64,000 nucleotides of DNA from Cedecea neteri (GTDB taxonomy: Bacteria > Pseudomonadota > Gammaproteobacteria > Enterobacterales > Enterobacteriaceae). This document shows, piece by piece, positions 25,597 to 37,120 of this stretch. The stretch spans positions 496,001 to 560,000 of the forward strand of contig NZ_CP009459.1 of assembly GCF_000758325.1 (NCBI RefSeq), given 5' to 3'. Made by a program: the position numbers and the translations under genes. The notes beneath the pieces are model-generated. The model was not told where the DNA came from. It was given only the letters and a program-made list of their open reading frames with translations, and did not search any database. How positions within the stretch are numbered: position 1 is the first letter of the stretch; every line of letters begins with the position of its first letter.

Positions 25597-26826
25597 ATGC
25601 GCAAATTCTGGACAAAAGAAGAAACTTTGTGGAGTTTCGCCTTATATGGTACTGCCGTTGGCGCAGGAACCCTTTTTCTCCCCATTCAGCTCGGCTCCGC
25701 CGGCGCCATCGTTCTGCTTCTCACGGCATTGATTGCCTACCCGCTGACCTACTGGCCGCACCGGGCGCTGTGCCAGTTTATCCTGTCGGCAAAAACCCCA
25801 GGTAGCGGCGGCATCACCAGCGCCGTGACACACTACTACGGCAAAACGATCGGCAACCTGATCACCGGGCTCTACTTCGTCGCGTTCTTCGTGGTGATCC
25901 TGATTTATGCCGTCGCGATTACCAACTCGTTGATAGAGCAACTGGCCAAACACGGGCCGATTACGACCACAATCAGAGTGCTGGTTAGCCTCGGCGTCGT
26001 GGCGGCGCTGAACCTGATCTTCCTGATGGGGCGACAGGTGACCATCAAAGTGATGGGGTTCCTGGTTTTCCCGCTGATTGCTTACTTCCTGTTTTTATCC
26101 CTCTATTTGACCAGCAGCTGGCAGACGTCTTTGCTGACCGAGGGCTTAGTCCTCGACCGCCACGCATTGGGTGAGATCTGGATGTCGATTCCGGTGATGG
26201 TCTTCGCCTTCAGCCACACGCCCATTATCTCTACTTTTGCCGTCGCACAGCGTGAAAGCCACGGTGAAGGCGCGATGAATAACAGCAAGAAAATCATGCG
26301 CGTCGCTTACTTTGTGATTTGCTGTAGCGTGCTGTTCTTCGTGTTTAGCTGCTTCCTGTCGATTCCAGCTCAGGACATTACGGCCGCGAAGGCTCAGGGC
26401 CTGACTATTCTGTCCGCGCTGTCGATGGTGCCGGGCACACCCGCCTGGCTGGGCATTTCAGGCTTTGTCGTCGCGATTGTGGCAATGTCCAAGTCCTTCC
26501 TCGGCACCTATTTTGGGGTGATTGAAGGGGCGACAGCGATTGTTAAGTCTACGCTGGGTGCGGCAGGTATGAGCCGAAGCCGGGCTTTCTGCCGGGCACT
26601 TTCTATTACCCTGATTTCGCTGCTGACCTTCGTGGTGTGCTATATCAACCCGAATGCGCTGGCGATGATTTATGCCATCAGCGGGCCGCTTATCGCCCTG
26701 ATTCTGTTTATTATGCCAACCCTGTCGACCTATCTCGTGCCCGCGCTTAAGCCATGGCGTTCGCTGGCTAATCTGCTGACGCTGATTATCGGGATTCTGT
26801 GCGTATCGGTGATGTTTATTCACTGA
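25597..26826 (+). CDS. yqeG: YqeG, HAAAP-family amino-acid permease
   Basis: A 409-residue inner-membrane transporter with about 11 membrane segments. Length and sequence match E. coli YqeG closely (TKEETLWSFALYGTAVGAGT near the start, PVMVFAFSHTPIISTFA, and an end of LCVSVMF plus two residues). The family includes SdaC and TdcC and moves hydroxy or aromatic amino acids with protons; YqeG has been linked to serine or threonine uptake, but the substrate is not settled by sequence. In E. coli the gene is elsewhere, so it has relocated to between yjgR and lptG. It is flanked on both sides by palindromic repeats. Confidence 0.88.
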   Translation: MRKFWTKEETLWSFALYGTAVGAGTLFLPIQLGSAGAIVLLLTALIAYPLTYWPHRALCQFILSAKTPGSGGITSAVTHYYGKTIGNLITGLYFVAFFVVILIYAVAITNSLIEQLAKHGPITTTIRVLVSLGVVAALNLIFLMGRQVTIKVMGFLVFPLIAYFLFLSLYLTSSWQTSLLTEGLVLDRHALGEIWMSIPVMVFAFSHTPIISTFAVAQRESHGEGAMNNSKKIMRVAYFVICCSVLFFVFSCFLSIPAQDITAAKAQGLTILSALSMVPGTPAWLGISGFVVAIVAMSKSFLGTYFGVIEGATAIVKSTLGAAGMSRSRAFCRALSITLISLLTFVVCYINPNALAMIYAISGPLIALILFIMPTLSTYLVPALKPWRSLANLLTLIIGILCVSVMFIH

Positions 26827-26887
26827 TTTCCCTCTTCGAGAGGGAAAGTGGCAAAAGGCAAGAAAAGCAGGAGAGTATCAGTCAGAT

Positions 26888-26924
26888 CCCCTCTCCCTTT
26901 TAGGGAGAGGGTTAGGGTGAGGGT
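26888..26924. repeat. Single CCCTCTCCC palindromic repeat unit
   Basis: CCCTCTCCC-TTTTA-GGGAGAGGG followed by TTAGGGTGAGGG, four bases before the lptG stop and after the yqeG stop. It may act as the shared transcript end of the two convergent genes. Confidence 0.8.
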
Positions 26925-26928
26925 AAAC

Positions 26929-28008
26929 TTATCCCGCTCTTTTCGTCAGCATCCAGAGGCTGATCAGCAGGAAGGTCACGCTTGGCAGCAGCGCCCCGAT
27001 AATCGGAGGAATGTTATATACCAGCGTTAACGGGCCAAATACCTGGTCCAGCACGTAGAAGATAAAGCCGAAGCTTATCCCCGTCACCACTCGCACCCCC
27101 ATCGGCACGCTACGCAGCGGGCCAAAGATGAACGACAACGCCATCAGCATCATCACCGCCACCGAAACTGGCGCGAAAATCTTGCTCCACATATTCAGCT
27201 GGTAGCGTCGGGAGTCCTGGCCGCTGGTTTTCAGGTACTTGATGTAATCATACAACCCACTGATTGACAGCGAATCCAGATCCAGCGCAACCACACCAAG
27301 CTTGTCCGGCGTCAGGTTGGTTTTCCATTCCCCACTCACGGTTTGTGACCCAGTAATCTGCTTAGGATCGGAGAGGTTTGACTCATCAACCTGCGACAGA
27401 CGCCAGACTTTATGCTCCGCGTCATACTTCGCTGCCGCGGCATTACGTACCGATAGCAGGCGTCGCTCGCCGTTGAAATGGTAAATCATGATGCCGGCAA
27501 TTTCTGTTTCGTTATTGACGTGATCGATATACACGAAGTCATGGCCGTCTTTCGCCCAAATGGCGTTGGTGGTGGACAGCAGTGAGCCGCCAAGCAGCAT
27601 TTGTGCGCGGTAATTACGCGCCATTTGGTCGCCCTGAGGGGCAACCCATTCGCCGATGGCCATAGTCAGCAGAACCAACGGGATGGCGGTTTTCATTACC
27701 GAAGAGGCGATTTGCATTCGGGTAAACCCTGATGCCTGCATCACCACCAGCTCACTGCGCTGGGCAAGCATCCCCAGCCCCAGTAGCGCACCCAATAACG
27801 CGGCCATCGGGAAGAAGATCTGCACATCTTTTGGCACGCTGAGCAGAGTGTACAGCCCCGCCCCCGCCGCGGAATAAGAGCCCTGGCCAGTCTTCTTCAA
27901 CTGGTCAACGAACTTAATGATCCCCGACAGCGACACCAGCATAAACAGCGTCATCATGATGGTGTTTAAGATGGTTTTACCGATGTAACGGTCAAGTACA
28001 CCAAACAT
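26929..28008 (-). CDS. lptG: LptG, permease subunit of the LPS export ABC transporter
   Basis: A 359-residue inner-membrane protein. With LptF and the ATPase LptB it extracts LPS from the inner membrane and passes it to LptC. It has six membrane segments (three at the N-terminus within residues 10-120, three after about residue 270) around a periplasmic beta-jellyroll domain, the LptF/LptG plan. The start MFGVLDRYIGKTI matches E. coli LptG. lptF ends one base upstream of its start at 28008, so the two are co-translated. Order and orientation are as in E. coli. Confidence 0.95.
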   Translation of the reverse strand: MFGVLDRYIGKTILNTIMMTLFMLVSLSGIIKFVDQLKKTGQGSYSAAGAGLYTLLSVPKDVQIFFPMAALLGALLGLGMLAQRSELVVMQASGFTRMQIASSVMKTAIPLVLLTMAIGEWVAPQGDQMARNYRAQMLLGGSLLSTTNAIWAKDGHDFVYIDHVNNETEIAGIMIYHFNGERRLLSVRNAAAAKYDAEHKVWRLSQVDESNLSDPKQITGSQTVSGEWKTNLTPDKLGVVALDLDSLSISGLYDYIKYLKTSGQDSRRYQLNMWSKIFAPVSVAVMMLMALSFIFGPLRSVPMGVRVVTGISFGFIFYVLDQVFGPLTLVYNIPPIIGALLPSVTFLLISLWMLTKRAG

Positions 28009-29109
28009 TTAAGCCGCTCCTTTATAGCTAAAGCGGGCACGCACTCTGCGCATCGGTACCGTATCCCACAGGTTCAGGGCAATGGCCAGCGCCAGATACG
28101 CCAGGTTGACCACCCACATCCAAATCATCGGATTCAGCTTTTCGTTTGATCCGCTGGAGCGCAAAGAGCTTTGTAGCAGGAAGAAGACCAGATAGAGCAG
28201 CATAGCTGGAAGCATCGACAGCACGCGCCCCTGCCGCGGGTTCACCACGCTTAAAGGGACCACCATCAGGGCCATAATCACCACCGACATGATCAGCGTC
28301 AGCCGCCAGTGCAGCTCGGCACGCGCGGAGGGTTCAGGGCTTTTCCACAGTCCGGTCATGCTCATTTGACTGATATCAGATGGATCAAGCATTACGGCCT
28401 GATGGCCTACCACGGCCTGATAATCTTTAAAATCAGTTATGCGGAAATCACGCAGCGTCGAGGTCCCCTCAAAGCGGGTGCCGGTATTTAACTTCACTAT
28501 CTGCGTGCCGTCCGGGTGCTGGAAGATTTGGCCTGAGTCCGCGACCACAACAGAAGGACGCGTAGTGCCTTTAGGGCGTACCTGAGCAAGGAAAACATCT
28601 TTGAACTCTTTCCCCTGCACGCTTTCGATAAACAGCACCGCGCTACCGTTAGTCGCGACCTGGAACTGCCCTTGCGCCAGAGCAGCCATACCAGGGTTCG
28701 CTCTGGCTTCAGCCAGCACTTCATCTTGATGACGAGCCGACCACGGGTTCAGCCACATCACGTTCACGGTAGCCACAATACCGGTGAAGAGTGCGAGAAC
28801 CATCGCGGCTTTGACCAGTACTGCTTTACTCAGACCGCAGGCATGCATTACCGTGATTTCACTCTCGGTGTACAAGCGGCCGAGCGTCATCAGTAAGCCG
28901 AGGAAAAGACTCAAGGGAAGGATTAGCTGCGCCATTTCAGGTACACCTAAACCCAGCAAGGATAACACCAGATTTGTCGGGATTTCGCCGTCAGCAGCAG
29001 CACCGAGGATCCTGACCAGCTTCTGAGCAAAGAAAATCAGCAGCAGGATGAAAAGGATCGCCAGCTGGCTCTTAAGCGTCTCCCGAACCAGATACTTTAT
29101 GATAATCAC
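28009..29109 (-). CDS. lptF: LptF, permease subunit of the LPS export ABC transporter
   Basis: A 366-residue partner of LptG, starting MIIIKYLVRETLKSQ as in E. coli. Three membrane segments lie before residue 125, a periplasmic jellyroll at about 130-260 (with FRITDFKDYQAVVG), and three more segments after it. It is the first gene of the lptF-lptG operon and is divergent from pepA across 274 bp, which must hold both promoters. The gene is essential in E. coli; no disruption is seen. Confidence 0.95.
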   Translation of the reverse strand: MIIIKYLVRETLKSQLAILFILLLIFFAQKLVRILGAAADGEIPTNLVLSLLGLGVPEMAQLILPLSLFLGLLMTLGRLYTESEITVMHACGLSKAVLVKAAMVLALFTGIVATVNVMWLNPWSARHQDEVLAEARANPGMAALAQGQFQVATNGSAVLFIESVQGKEFKDVFLAQVRPKGTTRPSVVVADSGQIFQHPDGTQIVKLNTGTRFEGTSTLRDFRITDFKDYQAVVGHQAVMLDPSDISQMSMTGLWKSPEPSARAELHWRLTLIMSVVIMALMVVPLSVVNPRQGRVLSMLPAMLLYLVFFLLQSSLRSSGSNEKLNPMIWMWVVNLAYLALAIALNLWDTVPMRRVRARFSYKGAA

Positions 29110-29380
29110 ATTAAATACACCTGTAGAAACGAGTCTTTTTGCAGGAAAATCGCTTGTTTCATCGCTTATACGTCATTTATTCTCTTTAATCGTCGAAAAC
29201 ATCGCTAAGATTAGATAGCCCGGCGAACTCGCATCACGGGACGATGTTCAGACAAAATAGAAAACGTAAATCCATTCGTTAAGATTAACACGAAGTCATC
29301 GCAACAGCGGAGATGAGTTACGAAAGCTTGCAATATTAGCCTGTAGCCCCCGTCGTTGTCTTTAAGATTCAGGAGCGTAG

Positions 29381-30895
<1,515 letters not shown>

Positions 30896-30944
30896 GCGAG
30901 ATGCTTTACCCTCAACCTGGACGGGCATAAAACCCCGTTTGATT

Positions 30945-30977
30945 CCCTCGCCCCTTTGGGGAGAGGGTCAGGGTGAG
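30945..30977. repeat. CCCTCGCCC palindromic repeat unit between pepA and holC
   Basis: CCCTCGCCCC-TTTG-GGGAGAGGGTCAGGGTGAG, same family as the other intergenic palindromes, in the 115-bp pepA-holC gap. Confidence 0.7.
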
Positions 30978-31010
30978 AGGCAACAACATTCAACTTAACA
31001 AGCTGGTCTC

Positions 31011-31469
31011 ATGAAAAACGCAACGTTTTACCTGCTGGATAACGACACCCATGCCGAAGGGCTAAGTGCCGTGGAACAGCTGGTGTGCGAGCTGGCTGCG
31101 GATGGATTCCGTGCAGGCAAGCGGGTGCTGGTCGCCTGCGAAAACGAACAACAGGCTATTCGCCTCGACGAAGCGCTCTGGCAGCGAGATGCCCAGGCAT
31201 TCGTCCCGCACAATCTGGCTGGGGAAGGCCCGCGCTACGGCGCGCCGGTTGAGCTGGCATGGCCTCAGCGCCGCGGCAGCGCCCCCAGGGATTTGCTGAT
31301 TAGCCTGCTGCCACAGTTCGCAGATTTTGCCACCGCTTTCCTGGAAGTGATAGACTTCGTACCTTACGAAGAATCCCAGAAACAACTGGCCCGCGAGCGC
31401 TACAAAGCGTACCGCGTTGCCGGTTTCCACTTGACTACGGCGACCTATACCCCGCCGGGAACGACATAG
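31011..31469 (+). CDS. holC: DNA polymerase III chi subunit
   Basis: A 152-residue chi subunit (E. coli 147) that links the clamp loader, through psi, to single-stranded DNA-binding protein. The typical start MKNATFYLLDNDT and the motifs SAVEQLVCELA, SFVPHNLAGEGP-like AFVPHNLAGEGPRYGAP, DFATAF and LARERYKAYRVAGF are present. The C-terminus is a few residues longer than in E. coli. Its stop is six bases before valS, as in E. coli, so the two are co-transcribed. Confidence 0.95.
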   Translation: MKNATFYLLDNDTHAEGLSAVEQLVCELAADGFRAGKRVLVACENEQQAIRLDEALWQRDAQAFVPHNLAGEGPRYGAPVELAWPQRRGSAPRDLLISLLPQFADFATAFLEVIDFVPYEESQKQLARERYKAYRVAGFHLTTATYTPPGTT

Positions 31470-31475
31470 CAGACA

Positions 31476-34331
31476 ATGGAAAAGACATATAACCCGCAAG
31501 ATATCGAACAGCCGCTTTACGAGCACTGGGAACAGCAGGGCTACTTCAAACCGAATGGCGACACCAGCCAGGAAAGCTTCTGCATCATGATCCCACCGCC
31601 GAACGTCACCGGCAGTTTGCATATGGGTCACGCCTTCCAGCAAACCATCATGGACACCATGATCCGTTACCAGCGTATGCAGGGCAAAAACACCCTGTGG
31701 CAGGCGGGCACCGACCACGCCGGTATCGCAACGCAGATGGTTGTAGAACGTAAAATCGCCGCCGAAGAAGGCAAAACCCGCCACGATTACGGCCGCGATG
31801 CGTTCATCGACAAAATCTGGCAGTGGAAGGCAGAATCCGGCGGCACCATTACCCGTCAGATGCGTCGTCTCGGTAACTCCGTAGACTGGGAGCGCGAGCG
31901 CTTCACCATGGACGAAGGCCTGTCCAACGCGGTGAAAGAAGTGTTCGTCCGTCTCTATAAAGAAGACCTGATTTACCGCGGCAAGCGCCTGGTCAACTGG
32001 GACCCGAAACTACGTACCGCGATTTCCGACCTCGAAGTTGAAAACCGTGAGTCCAAAGGCTCCATGTGGCACCTGCGCTACCCGCTGGCCGACGGCGCTA
32101 AAACCGCGGACGGGAAAGATTACCTGATCGTCGCCACCACCCGCCCGGAAACCGTTCTCGGTGATACCGGCGTGGCCGTTAACCCGGAAGATCCACGTTA
32201 TAAAGACCTGATTGGTAAATTCGTGGTACTGCCGCTGGTTAACCGCCGCATTCCTATCGTGGGCGACGAGCACGCGGACATGGAAAAAGGCACCGGCTGC
32301 GTGAAAATCACCCCGGCGCACGACTTTAACGACTACGAAGTTGGCCGCCGCCATCAGTTGCCAATGATCAACATCCTGACCTTCGACGGGGATATCCGTG
32401 AAGCGGCAGAAGTGTTCGATACCAACGGCGAAGAATCCACCGTTTACGCCTCCGACATCCCGGCTGAATTCCAGAAACTGGAGCGCTTTGCAGCACGTAA
32501 AGCCGTGGTCGCGAAGTTCGACGAAATGGGCCTGCTGGATGAAATCAAACCCCACGACCTGACCGTGCCTTACGGCGACCGTGGCGGCGTGGTTATTGAG
32601 CCAATGCTGACCGACCAGTGGTACGTGCGTACCGCCCCGCTGGCAAAAGTGGCGGTAGAAGCCGTTGAGCAGGGCGACATCCAGTTCGTGCCTAAGCAGT
32701 ATGAAAACATGTACTTCTCCTGGATGCGCGATATTCAGGACTGGTGTATCTCCCGTCAGCTGTGGTGGGGTCACCGTATCCCGGCCTGGTACGACGCGGA
32801 AGGCAACGTGTACGTAGGCCGCAACGAAGCTGAAGTTCGCGCCGAAAACAACCTGGGTGCCGACGTGGCGTTGAACCAGGACGAAGACGTGCTGGACACC
32901 TGGTTCTCCTCTGGCCTGTGGACCTTCTCCACCCTGGGCTGGCCGGAAAACACCGAAGCGCTGCGCACCTTCCACCCGACCAGCGTTATGGTCAGCGGCT
33001 TCGACATCATCTTCTTCTGGATTGCCCGCATGATCATGCTGACCATGCACTTCATCAAAGATGAAGACGGCAAGCCGCAGGTGCCGTTTAAGACCGTCTA
33101 CATGACCGGCCTTATTCGCGATGACGAAGGCCAGAAGATGTCCAAATCCAAAGGCAACGTTATCGACCCACTGGACATGGTGGACGGCATCTCTCTGGAA
33201 GATCTTCTGGAGAAACGTACCGGCAACATGATGCAGCCGCAGCTGGCGGAGAAAATCCGCAAGCGCACCGAAAAACAGTTCCCGAACGGCATCGAGCCGC
33301 ACGGCACCGACGCCCTGCGCTTCACCCTGGCGGCGCTGGCCTCTACCGGCCGCGACATCAACTGGGACATGAAGCGCCTGGAAGGCTACCGCAACTTCTG
33401 TAACAAACTTTGGAACGCCAGCCGCTTCGTGCTGATGAACACCGAAGAGCAGGATTACGGCTTCAACGGCGGCGAAATGGTGCTGTCTCTGGCCGATCGC
33501 TGGATCCTGGCCGAGTTCAACCGCACCGTGAAAGCCTACCGTGAAGCGCTGGACAGCTACCGCTTCGACATCGCCGCCAACATCCTGTACGAGTTCACCT
33601 GGAACCAGTTCTGTGACTGGTATCTGGAGCTGACCAAGCCGGTTATGAACGGCGGTTCTGAAGCGGAACTGCGCGGCACCCGCAATACGCTGGTGAACGT
33701 GCTGGAAGGTCTGCTGCGCCTGGCGCACCCGATCATTCCATTCATCACCGAAACCATCTGGCAGCGCGTGAAAGTGCTCAAGGGCATTACCGCAGACACC
33801 ATCATGCTGCAGGCATTCCCGGCCTACGATGCGTCTCAGGTTGATGAAGCGGCCTTCGCAGACACTGAATGGCTGAAGGACGTGATCACCGCGGTGCGTA
33901 ACATTCGCGCCGAGATGAACATAGCCCCAAGCAAACGTCTGGACGTACTGCTGCGCGGCTGCAGCGAAGAAGCGATTCGTCGCGTGAGCGAAAACCGCAC
34001 CTTCCTGCAGAACCTGGCTCGTCTGGAAAGCATCACCATCCTGCCAGTCGATGACAAAGGTCCGGTTTCCGTGACCAAGATTATCGACGGCGCAGAGCTG
34101 TTGATCCCGATGGCCGGTCTGGTAGATAAAGCCGCTGAGATCGAGCGTCTGGCGAAAGAAGTGGCGAAGATCGAAATAGAAATCGGCAAGATCGAAGGCA
34201 AACTGTCCAACGAAGGCTTTGTCGCCCGTGCACCGGCTGACGTTGTCGCCAAAGAGCGTGAGCGTCTCGAAGGCTTTGCCGACGCCAAATCGAAGCTGAT
34301 TGAGCAGCAGGCCGTAATCGCCGCGCTGTAA
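31476..34331 (+). CDS. valS: Valyl-tRNA synthetase
   Basis: A 951-residue class I synthetase charging tRNA-Val, the same length as E. coli ValS. The HIGH-type motif [15 protein letters not shown] is at about residues 40-54 and KMSKSKGNV at about 554-562. The editing (CP1) domain lies between them, including [15 protein letters not shown]. The C-terminal coiled coil ([17 protein letters not shown]) contacts the tRNA. It starts six bases after holC and ends in a strong terminator. Confidence 0.98.
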   Translation: MEKTYNPQDIEQPLYEHWEQQGYFKPNGDTSQESFCIMIPPPNVTGSLHMGHAFQQTIMDTMIRYQRMQGKNTLWQAGTDHAGIATQMVVERKIAAEEGKTRHDYGRDAFIDKIWQWKAESGGTITRQMRRLGNSVDWERERFTMDEGLSNAVKEVFVRLYKEDLIYRGKRLVNWDPKLRTAISDLEVENRESKGSMWHLRYPLADGAKTADGKDYLIVATTRPETVLGDTGVAVNPEDPRYKDLIGKFVVLPLVNRRIPIVGDEHADMEKGTGCVKITPAHDFNDYEVGRRHQLPMINILTFDGDIREAAEVFDTNGEESTVYASDIPAEFQKLERFAARKAVVAKFDEMGLLDEIKPHDLTVPYGDRGGVVIEPMLTDQWYVRTAPLAKVAVEAVEQGDIQFVPKQYENMYFSWMRDIQDWCISRQLWWGHRIPAWYDAEGNVYVGRNEAEVRAENNLGADVALNQDEDVLDTWFSSGLWTFSTLGWPENTEALRTFHPTSVMVSGFDIIFFWIARMIMLTMHFIKDEDGKPQVPFKTVYMTGLIRDDEGQKMSKSKGNVIDPLDMVDGISLEDLLEKRTGNMMQPQLAEKIRKRTEKQFPNGIEPHGTDALRFTLAALASTGRDINWDMKRLEGYRNFCNKLWNASRFVLMNTEEQDYGFNGGEMVLSLADRWILAEFNRTVKAYREALDSYRFDIAANILYEFTWNQFCDWYLELTKPVMNGGSEAELRGTRNTLVNVLEGLLRLAHPIIPFITETIWQRVKVLKGITADTIMLQAFPAYDASQVDEAAFADTEWLKDVITAVRNIRAEMNIAPSKRLDVLLRGCSEEAIRRVSENRTFLQNLARLESITILPVDDKGPVSVTKIIDGAELLIPMAGLVDKAAEIERLAKEVAKIEIEIGKIEGKLSNEGFVARAPADVVAKERERLEGFADAKSKLIEQQAVIAAL

Positions 34332-34349
34332 TCAGCCCCAGGCATAACT

Positions 34350-34379
34350 CGCCCCGCACTTCGGTGTGGGGCGTTTTTT
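34350..34379 (+). terminator. Intrinsic terminator of holC-valS
   Basis: CGCCCCGCAC-TTCG-GTGTGGGGCG followed by six T, 19 bp after the valS stop. Ten pairs (one G-T wobble) with a UUCG tetraloop. Confidence 0.95.
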
Positions 34380-34439
34380 ATGCAGCTTGCGCCCTCCGTA
34401 ATGAAGTGCTATTAACTGCTTTTATCCTTCCCTAAGCCT

Positions 34440-34961
34440 ATGAGTCACATGATGAACACCACAGCCCCGGTTGATGTGAAGCTCCAGCTGCGCCGGATCG
34501 CTGCCGAAGATAATTCGGCTATCGCCCGGGTTATTCGCCAGGTGTCCGCCGAATACGGCCTGACCGCCGATAAAGGCTACACCGTTGCCGACCCGAATCT
34601 TGACGAGCTTTATCAGCTCTACAGCCAGCCAGGCCATGCGTACTGGGTGGTAGAAATCAACGGCGAAGTGGTGGGAGGCGGCGGCGTGGCGCCGTTATCG
34701 TGTAGCGAGCCAGACATTTGTGAACTGCAGAAAATGTATTTCCTGCCGGTGGTCCGCGGCAAAGGCTTAGCCAAGAAACTGGCGCTACAGGCGCTGGATC
34801 ACGCCCGGGCTCAGGGCTTCAAGCGTTGTTACCTGGAAACCACCGCGTTTCTGAAAGAAGCCGTTGGGCTATACGAACATTTAGGCTTTGAGCATATTCC
34901 CGCCCCACTCGGCTGCACCGGCCATGTGGATTGCGAAGTCACCATGCTCAAAACCCTGTAA
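34440..34961 (+). CDS. yjgM: YjgM, GNAT-family N-acetyltransferase
   Basis: A 173-residue GNAT enzyme close to E. coli Yjg[43 protein letters not shown] and the acetyl-CoA-binding [21 protein letters not shown] (R/QxxGxG/A near residues 105-115, split here). E. coli YjgM has been proposed to acetylate O-acetylserine-like or other small molecules; the substrate here is not certain. The start is uncertain: 34440, 34449 and 34452 are all ATG and the ribosome site is weak. It keeps its position after valS. Confidence 0.9.
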   Translation: MSHMMNTTAPVDVKLQLRRIAAEDNSAIARVIRQVSAEYGLTADKGYTVADPNLDELYQLYSQPGHAYWVVEINGEVVGGGGVAPLSCSEPDICELQKMYFLPVVRGKGLAKKLALQALDHARAQGFKRCYLETTAFLKEAVGLYEHLGFEHIPAPLGCTGHVDCEVTMLKTL

Positions 34962-34982
34962 TTCTCTGTGAAATGGCGGGCA

Positions 34983-35435
34983 TCAGTGCAGCCAGTGCAC
35001 GCCATCTTCAGGCTGGAAGTAGCCGTTATAGCGCATCTGAAAAGCCGTGATCTCCGGCTTCTCTGGCTCCATTTCTCGTAAAAACCCCTGCGCCAGGCGA
35101 ACCTGAGCGTCGGTTATCGGCGTGGCAAGCCGGGCCTTTTGCAGCCGCCGGTACCACTGCTGGATATTTTGATCGCTGCCGTCGACAATCACCATCTGCC
35201 AAATCAGCAAAACCTGCGCCGCATTTTGCAGATGGGACTCATCCGGGCGGTGCAAATACTGTAAAAACGCGTCTCCCTGCGTTTTCCCCATTTGATCGAT
35301 CATCGATTCAACCGGCACCACGTCGATCCCCAGGCGCTCACTCAGCCGCCGAATCGCCCGCCGTGAATCCGACGTCAACACCCGAAAGCCGACAATAAAC
35401 ACTACGCAAAGCGTGGCTAACATAATCCAAATCAT
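34983..35435 (-). CDS. yicN: YicN, DUF1198 membrane protein
   Basis: A 150-residue protein of the DUF1198 family. The start at 35435 (MIWIMLATLCVVFIVGFRVL) matches E. coli YicN and gives one N-terminal membrane segment; a longer GTG-initiated reading to 35504 adds 23 residues without family support. The remainder (SERLGIDVVPVESMIDQMGK, HLQNAAQVLLIWQMVIVDGS, AFQMRYNGYFQPEDGVHWLH) is cytoplasmic and helical. Function is unknown. In E. coli it also lies near uhpT, so it travelled here with the uhp genes. Confidence 0.85.
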   Translation of the reverse strand: MIWIMLATLCVVFIVGFRVLTSDSRRAIRRLSERLGIDVVPVESMIDQMGKTQGDAFLQYLHRPDESHLQNAAQVLLIWQMVIVDGSDQNIQQWYRRLQKARLATPITDAQVRLAQGFLREMEPEKPEITAFQMRYNGYFQPEDGVHWLH

Positions 35436-35543
35436 GAAGTTAAATACCCGGCAGCTGAACGGCAATTTGCTATTAATGAATGCCGGGCAGTATAGCGCAA
35501 TCACTTTTCCTGGTAATGCCTCGCGCCGGCGTTAATCGCAGGC

Positions 35544-35571
35544 AAAAAAAAGCCCGGCGTTATGCCGGGCT
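35544..35571 (-). terminator. uhpT terminator
   Basis: Minus-strand AGCCCGGC-ATAAC-GCCGGGCT followed by seven T, 19 bp after the uhpT stop. Confidence 0.93.
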
Positions 35572-35590
35572 GGAACAGTTCAAAATGCAC

Positions 35591-36982
35591 TTAAGCGATG
35601 TTCAGTTGCTGGATCTTCTTCTCGCGGCGAATTTTTCGCTCTTCAAACACGGCAACGATGGCCATCAGCACGATACAGCCGATTGCGGCGGCGTCCAGGG
35701 CAGCGAACGTACCTGCCCAGCCAGTGAGGCCGAAGATTGGCGTCCCGTCGGCAATCATCCCCAGCCCCAGCTTGGCGAAGCTGTCGCCGATCAGGTAAGC
35801 GAAGGTACCTTTGATGCCGTCCGCCGCGCCGATAGCTTTCTTAGGCACGAAGCCAACTGCCGCCACGCCGATCAGCAGCTGCGGACCGAAGACCAGGAAA
35901 CCAAGGGCAAACAGCGAAGCCAGGTAAACGTACTGGTTGCTCGCATGCTGGTACACGCCCAGCGTAGCGATGATCAATGCCAGCGCTACGCAGGCCACCA
36001 AAGCACGACGGCCGTTGGCAAGATCAGACAGCCAGCCCCACAGCAGCGTACCAACCAGCGCGCCCACTTCAAACAGGGTGAAGCCCTGAATCGCCACTTC
36101 TTTGGAGAGTTTCAGCTCCTGGAAAGCATACACGGTGGACCACTGGTCGATGCCGATGCGCACCACGTACAGGAAGATGTTGGAGAAGCACAGCAGCCAG
36201 ATCACTTTGTTTTTCAGCACGTACTCAACAAAGATCTGCCATTTGGTCATTGAATTGTCTTCGGCTTCTTTGTCTTCTTCGCTGACCTCTTCGCCAAACA
36301 GCTCTTCGGCGGTGCCGAGGCCGTAGGACTCAGGGGAATCGCTGCCGTAGCGCAGGGCAATAAAGCCGACAATCAGGGCGATAACGGACGGGAAGATAAA
36401 CATCCCGATAACGTGGCCATTAAACAGGTAGTTAGCGCCAAACAGGGCCACACCGGCCGCGCCTGCGCCGCCGAGATTGTGGGAGATGTTCCACATGCCC
36501 AGGTAGCTGCCGCGCTTGCGGCGCGGTGTCCATTTGGTAATGGTCGAGTAGCTGCACGACCCGCCGGTGCTCTGGAAGAAACCGCTCAGGGCGTAGAAGG
36601 CAATCATCAGGAACAGGCTTACCGAGCCTGCGCCCATGCTGGCGCTGAAGCCGAGCATACAGATAGCGGAAAGGATCAGCATAAACGGCAGGAACTGCTT
36701 GGTGTTCTTCCCGTCTGCGTAATAGGAAACCAGGGTTTTGCCCACGCCATAGGTAATGGAGAAACCGAGGCCGATCATCCCCAGCTGCGTCATGCTCAGC
36801 CCGTAGGTGGAGATCATGTCGTTCTGGGCGATGTTAAAATTTTTGCGGATCAGGTACATCGTCAGGTAGCCAATAAACACCACCAGATACGACTGCATGA
36901 ACGGTTTGAACCACATTTTTCGCCGCACTTCGAGCGGCAGATCCAGGGTGGGCTTACGCACCTGGTTTAGAAAGGCCAGCAT
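35591..36982 (-). CDS. uhpT: UhpT, hexose-6-phosphate:phosphate antiporter
   Basis: A 463-residue major-facilitator antiporter with 12 membrane segments, the same length as E. coli UhpT. It takes up glucose-6-phosphate and related sugar phosphates (and fosfomycin) in exchange for phosphate. Typical elements are [20 protein letters not shown] at the start, YLIRKNFN in segment 1, and the central loop [19 protein letters not shown]. Transcription needs phosphorylated UhpA. The 138-bp gap upstream (36983-37120) separates it from uhpC and should hold the UhpA-dependent promoter. The gene order uhpA-B-C-T is as in E. coli. Confidence 0.96.
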   Translation of the reverse strand: MLAFLNQVRKPTLDLPLEVRRKMWFKPFMQSYLVVFIGYLTMYLIRKNFNIAQNDMISTYGLSMTQLGMIGLGFSITYGVGKTLVSYYADGKNTKQFLPFMLILSAICMLGFSASMGAGSVSLFLMIAFYALSGFFQSTGGSCSYSTITKWTPRRKRGSYLGMWNISHNLGGAGAAGVALFGANYLFNGHVIGMFIFPSVIALIVGFIALRYGSDSPESYGLGTAEELFGEEVSEEDKEAEDNSMTKWQIFVEYVLKNKVIWLLCFSNIFLYVVRIGIDQWSTVYAFQELKLSKEVAIQGFTLFEVGALVGTLLWGWLSDLANGRRALVACVALALIIATLGVYQHASNQYVYLASLFALGFLVFGPQLLIGVAAVGFVPKKAIGAADGIKGTFAYLIGDSFAKLGLGMIADGTPIFGLTGWAGTFAALDAAAIGCIVLMAIVAVFEERKIRREKKIQQLNIA

Positions 36983-37120
36983 GGATGACTCCTGATTTGA
37001 ATACCTGCTTAATGGCAGGCATTGTAAAAATCAGCGAGCAAACTGGCCTGAGACAGCGTCCAGGCCGAACCGGGAAAATTTCTTAGTTTTGCCCTTTATG
37101 GCGCAAAAGGGTGAGGAGTA

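Noticed and set aside
32010-33728. Long minus-strand open frame opposite valS
   Set aside because: It is the antisense of a highly biased GC-rich essential gene; its translation is rich in V, H, F, A and Q with no family pattern.
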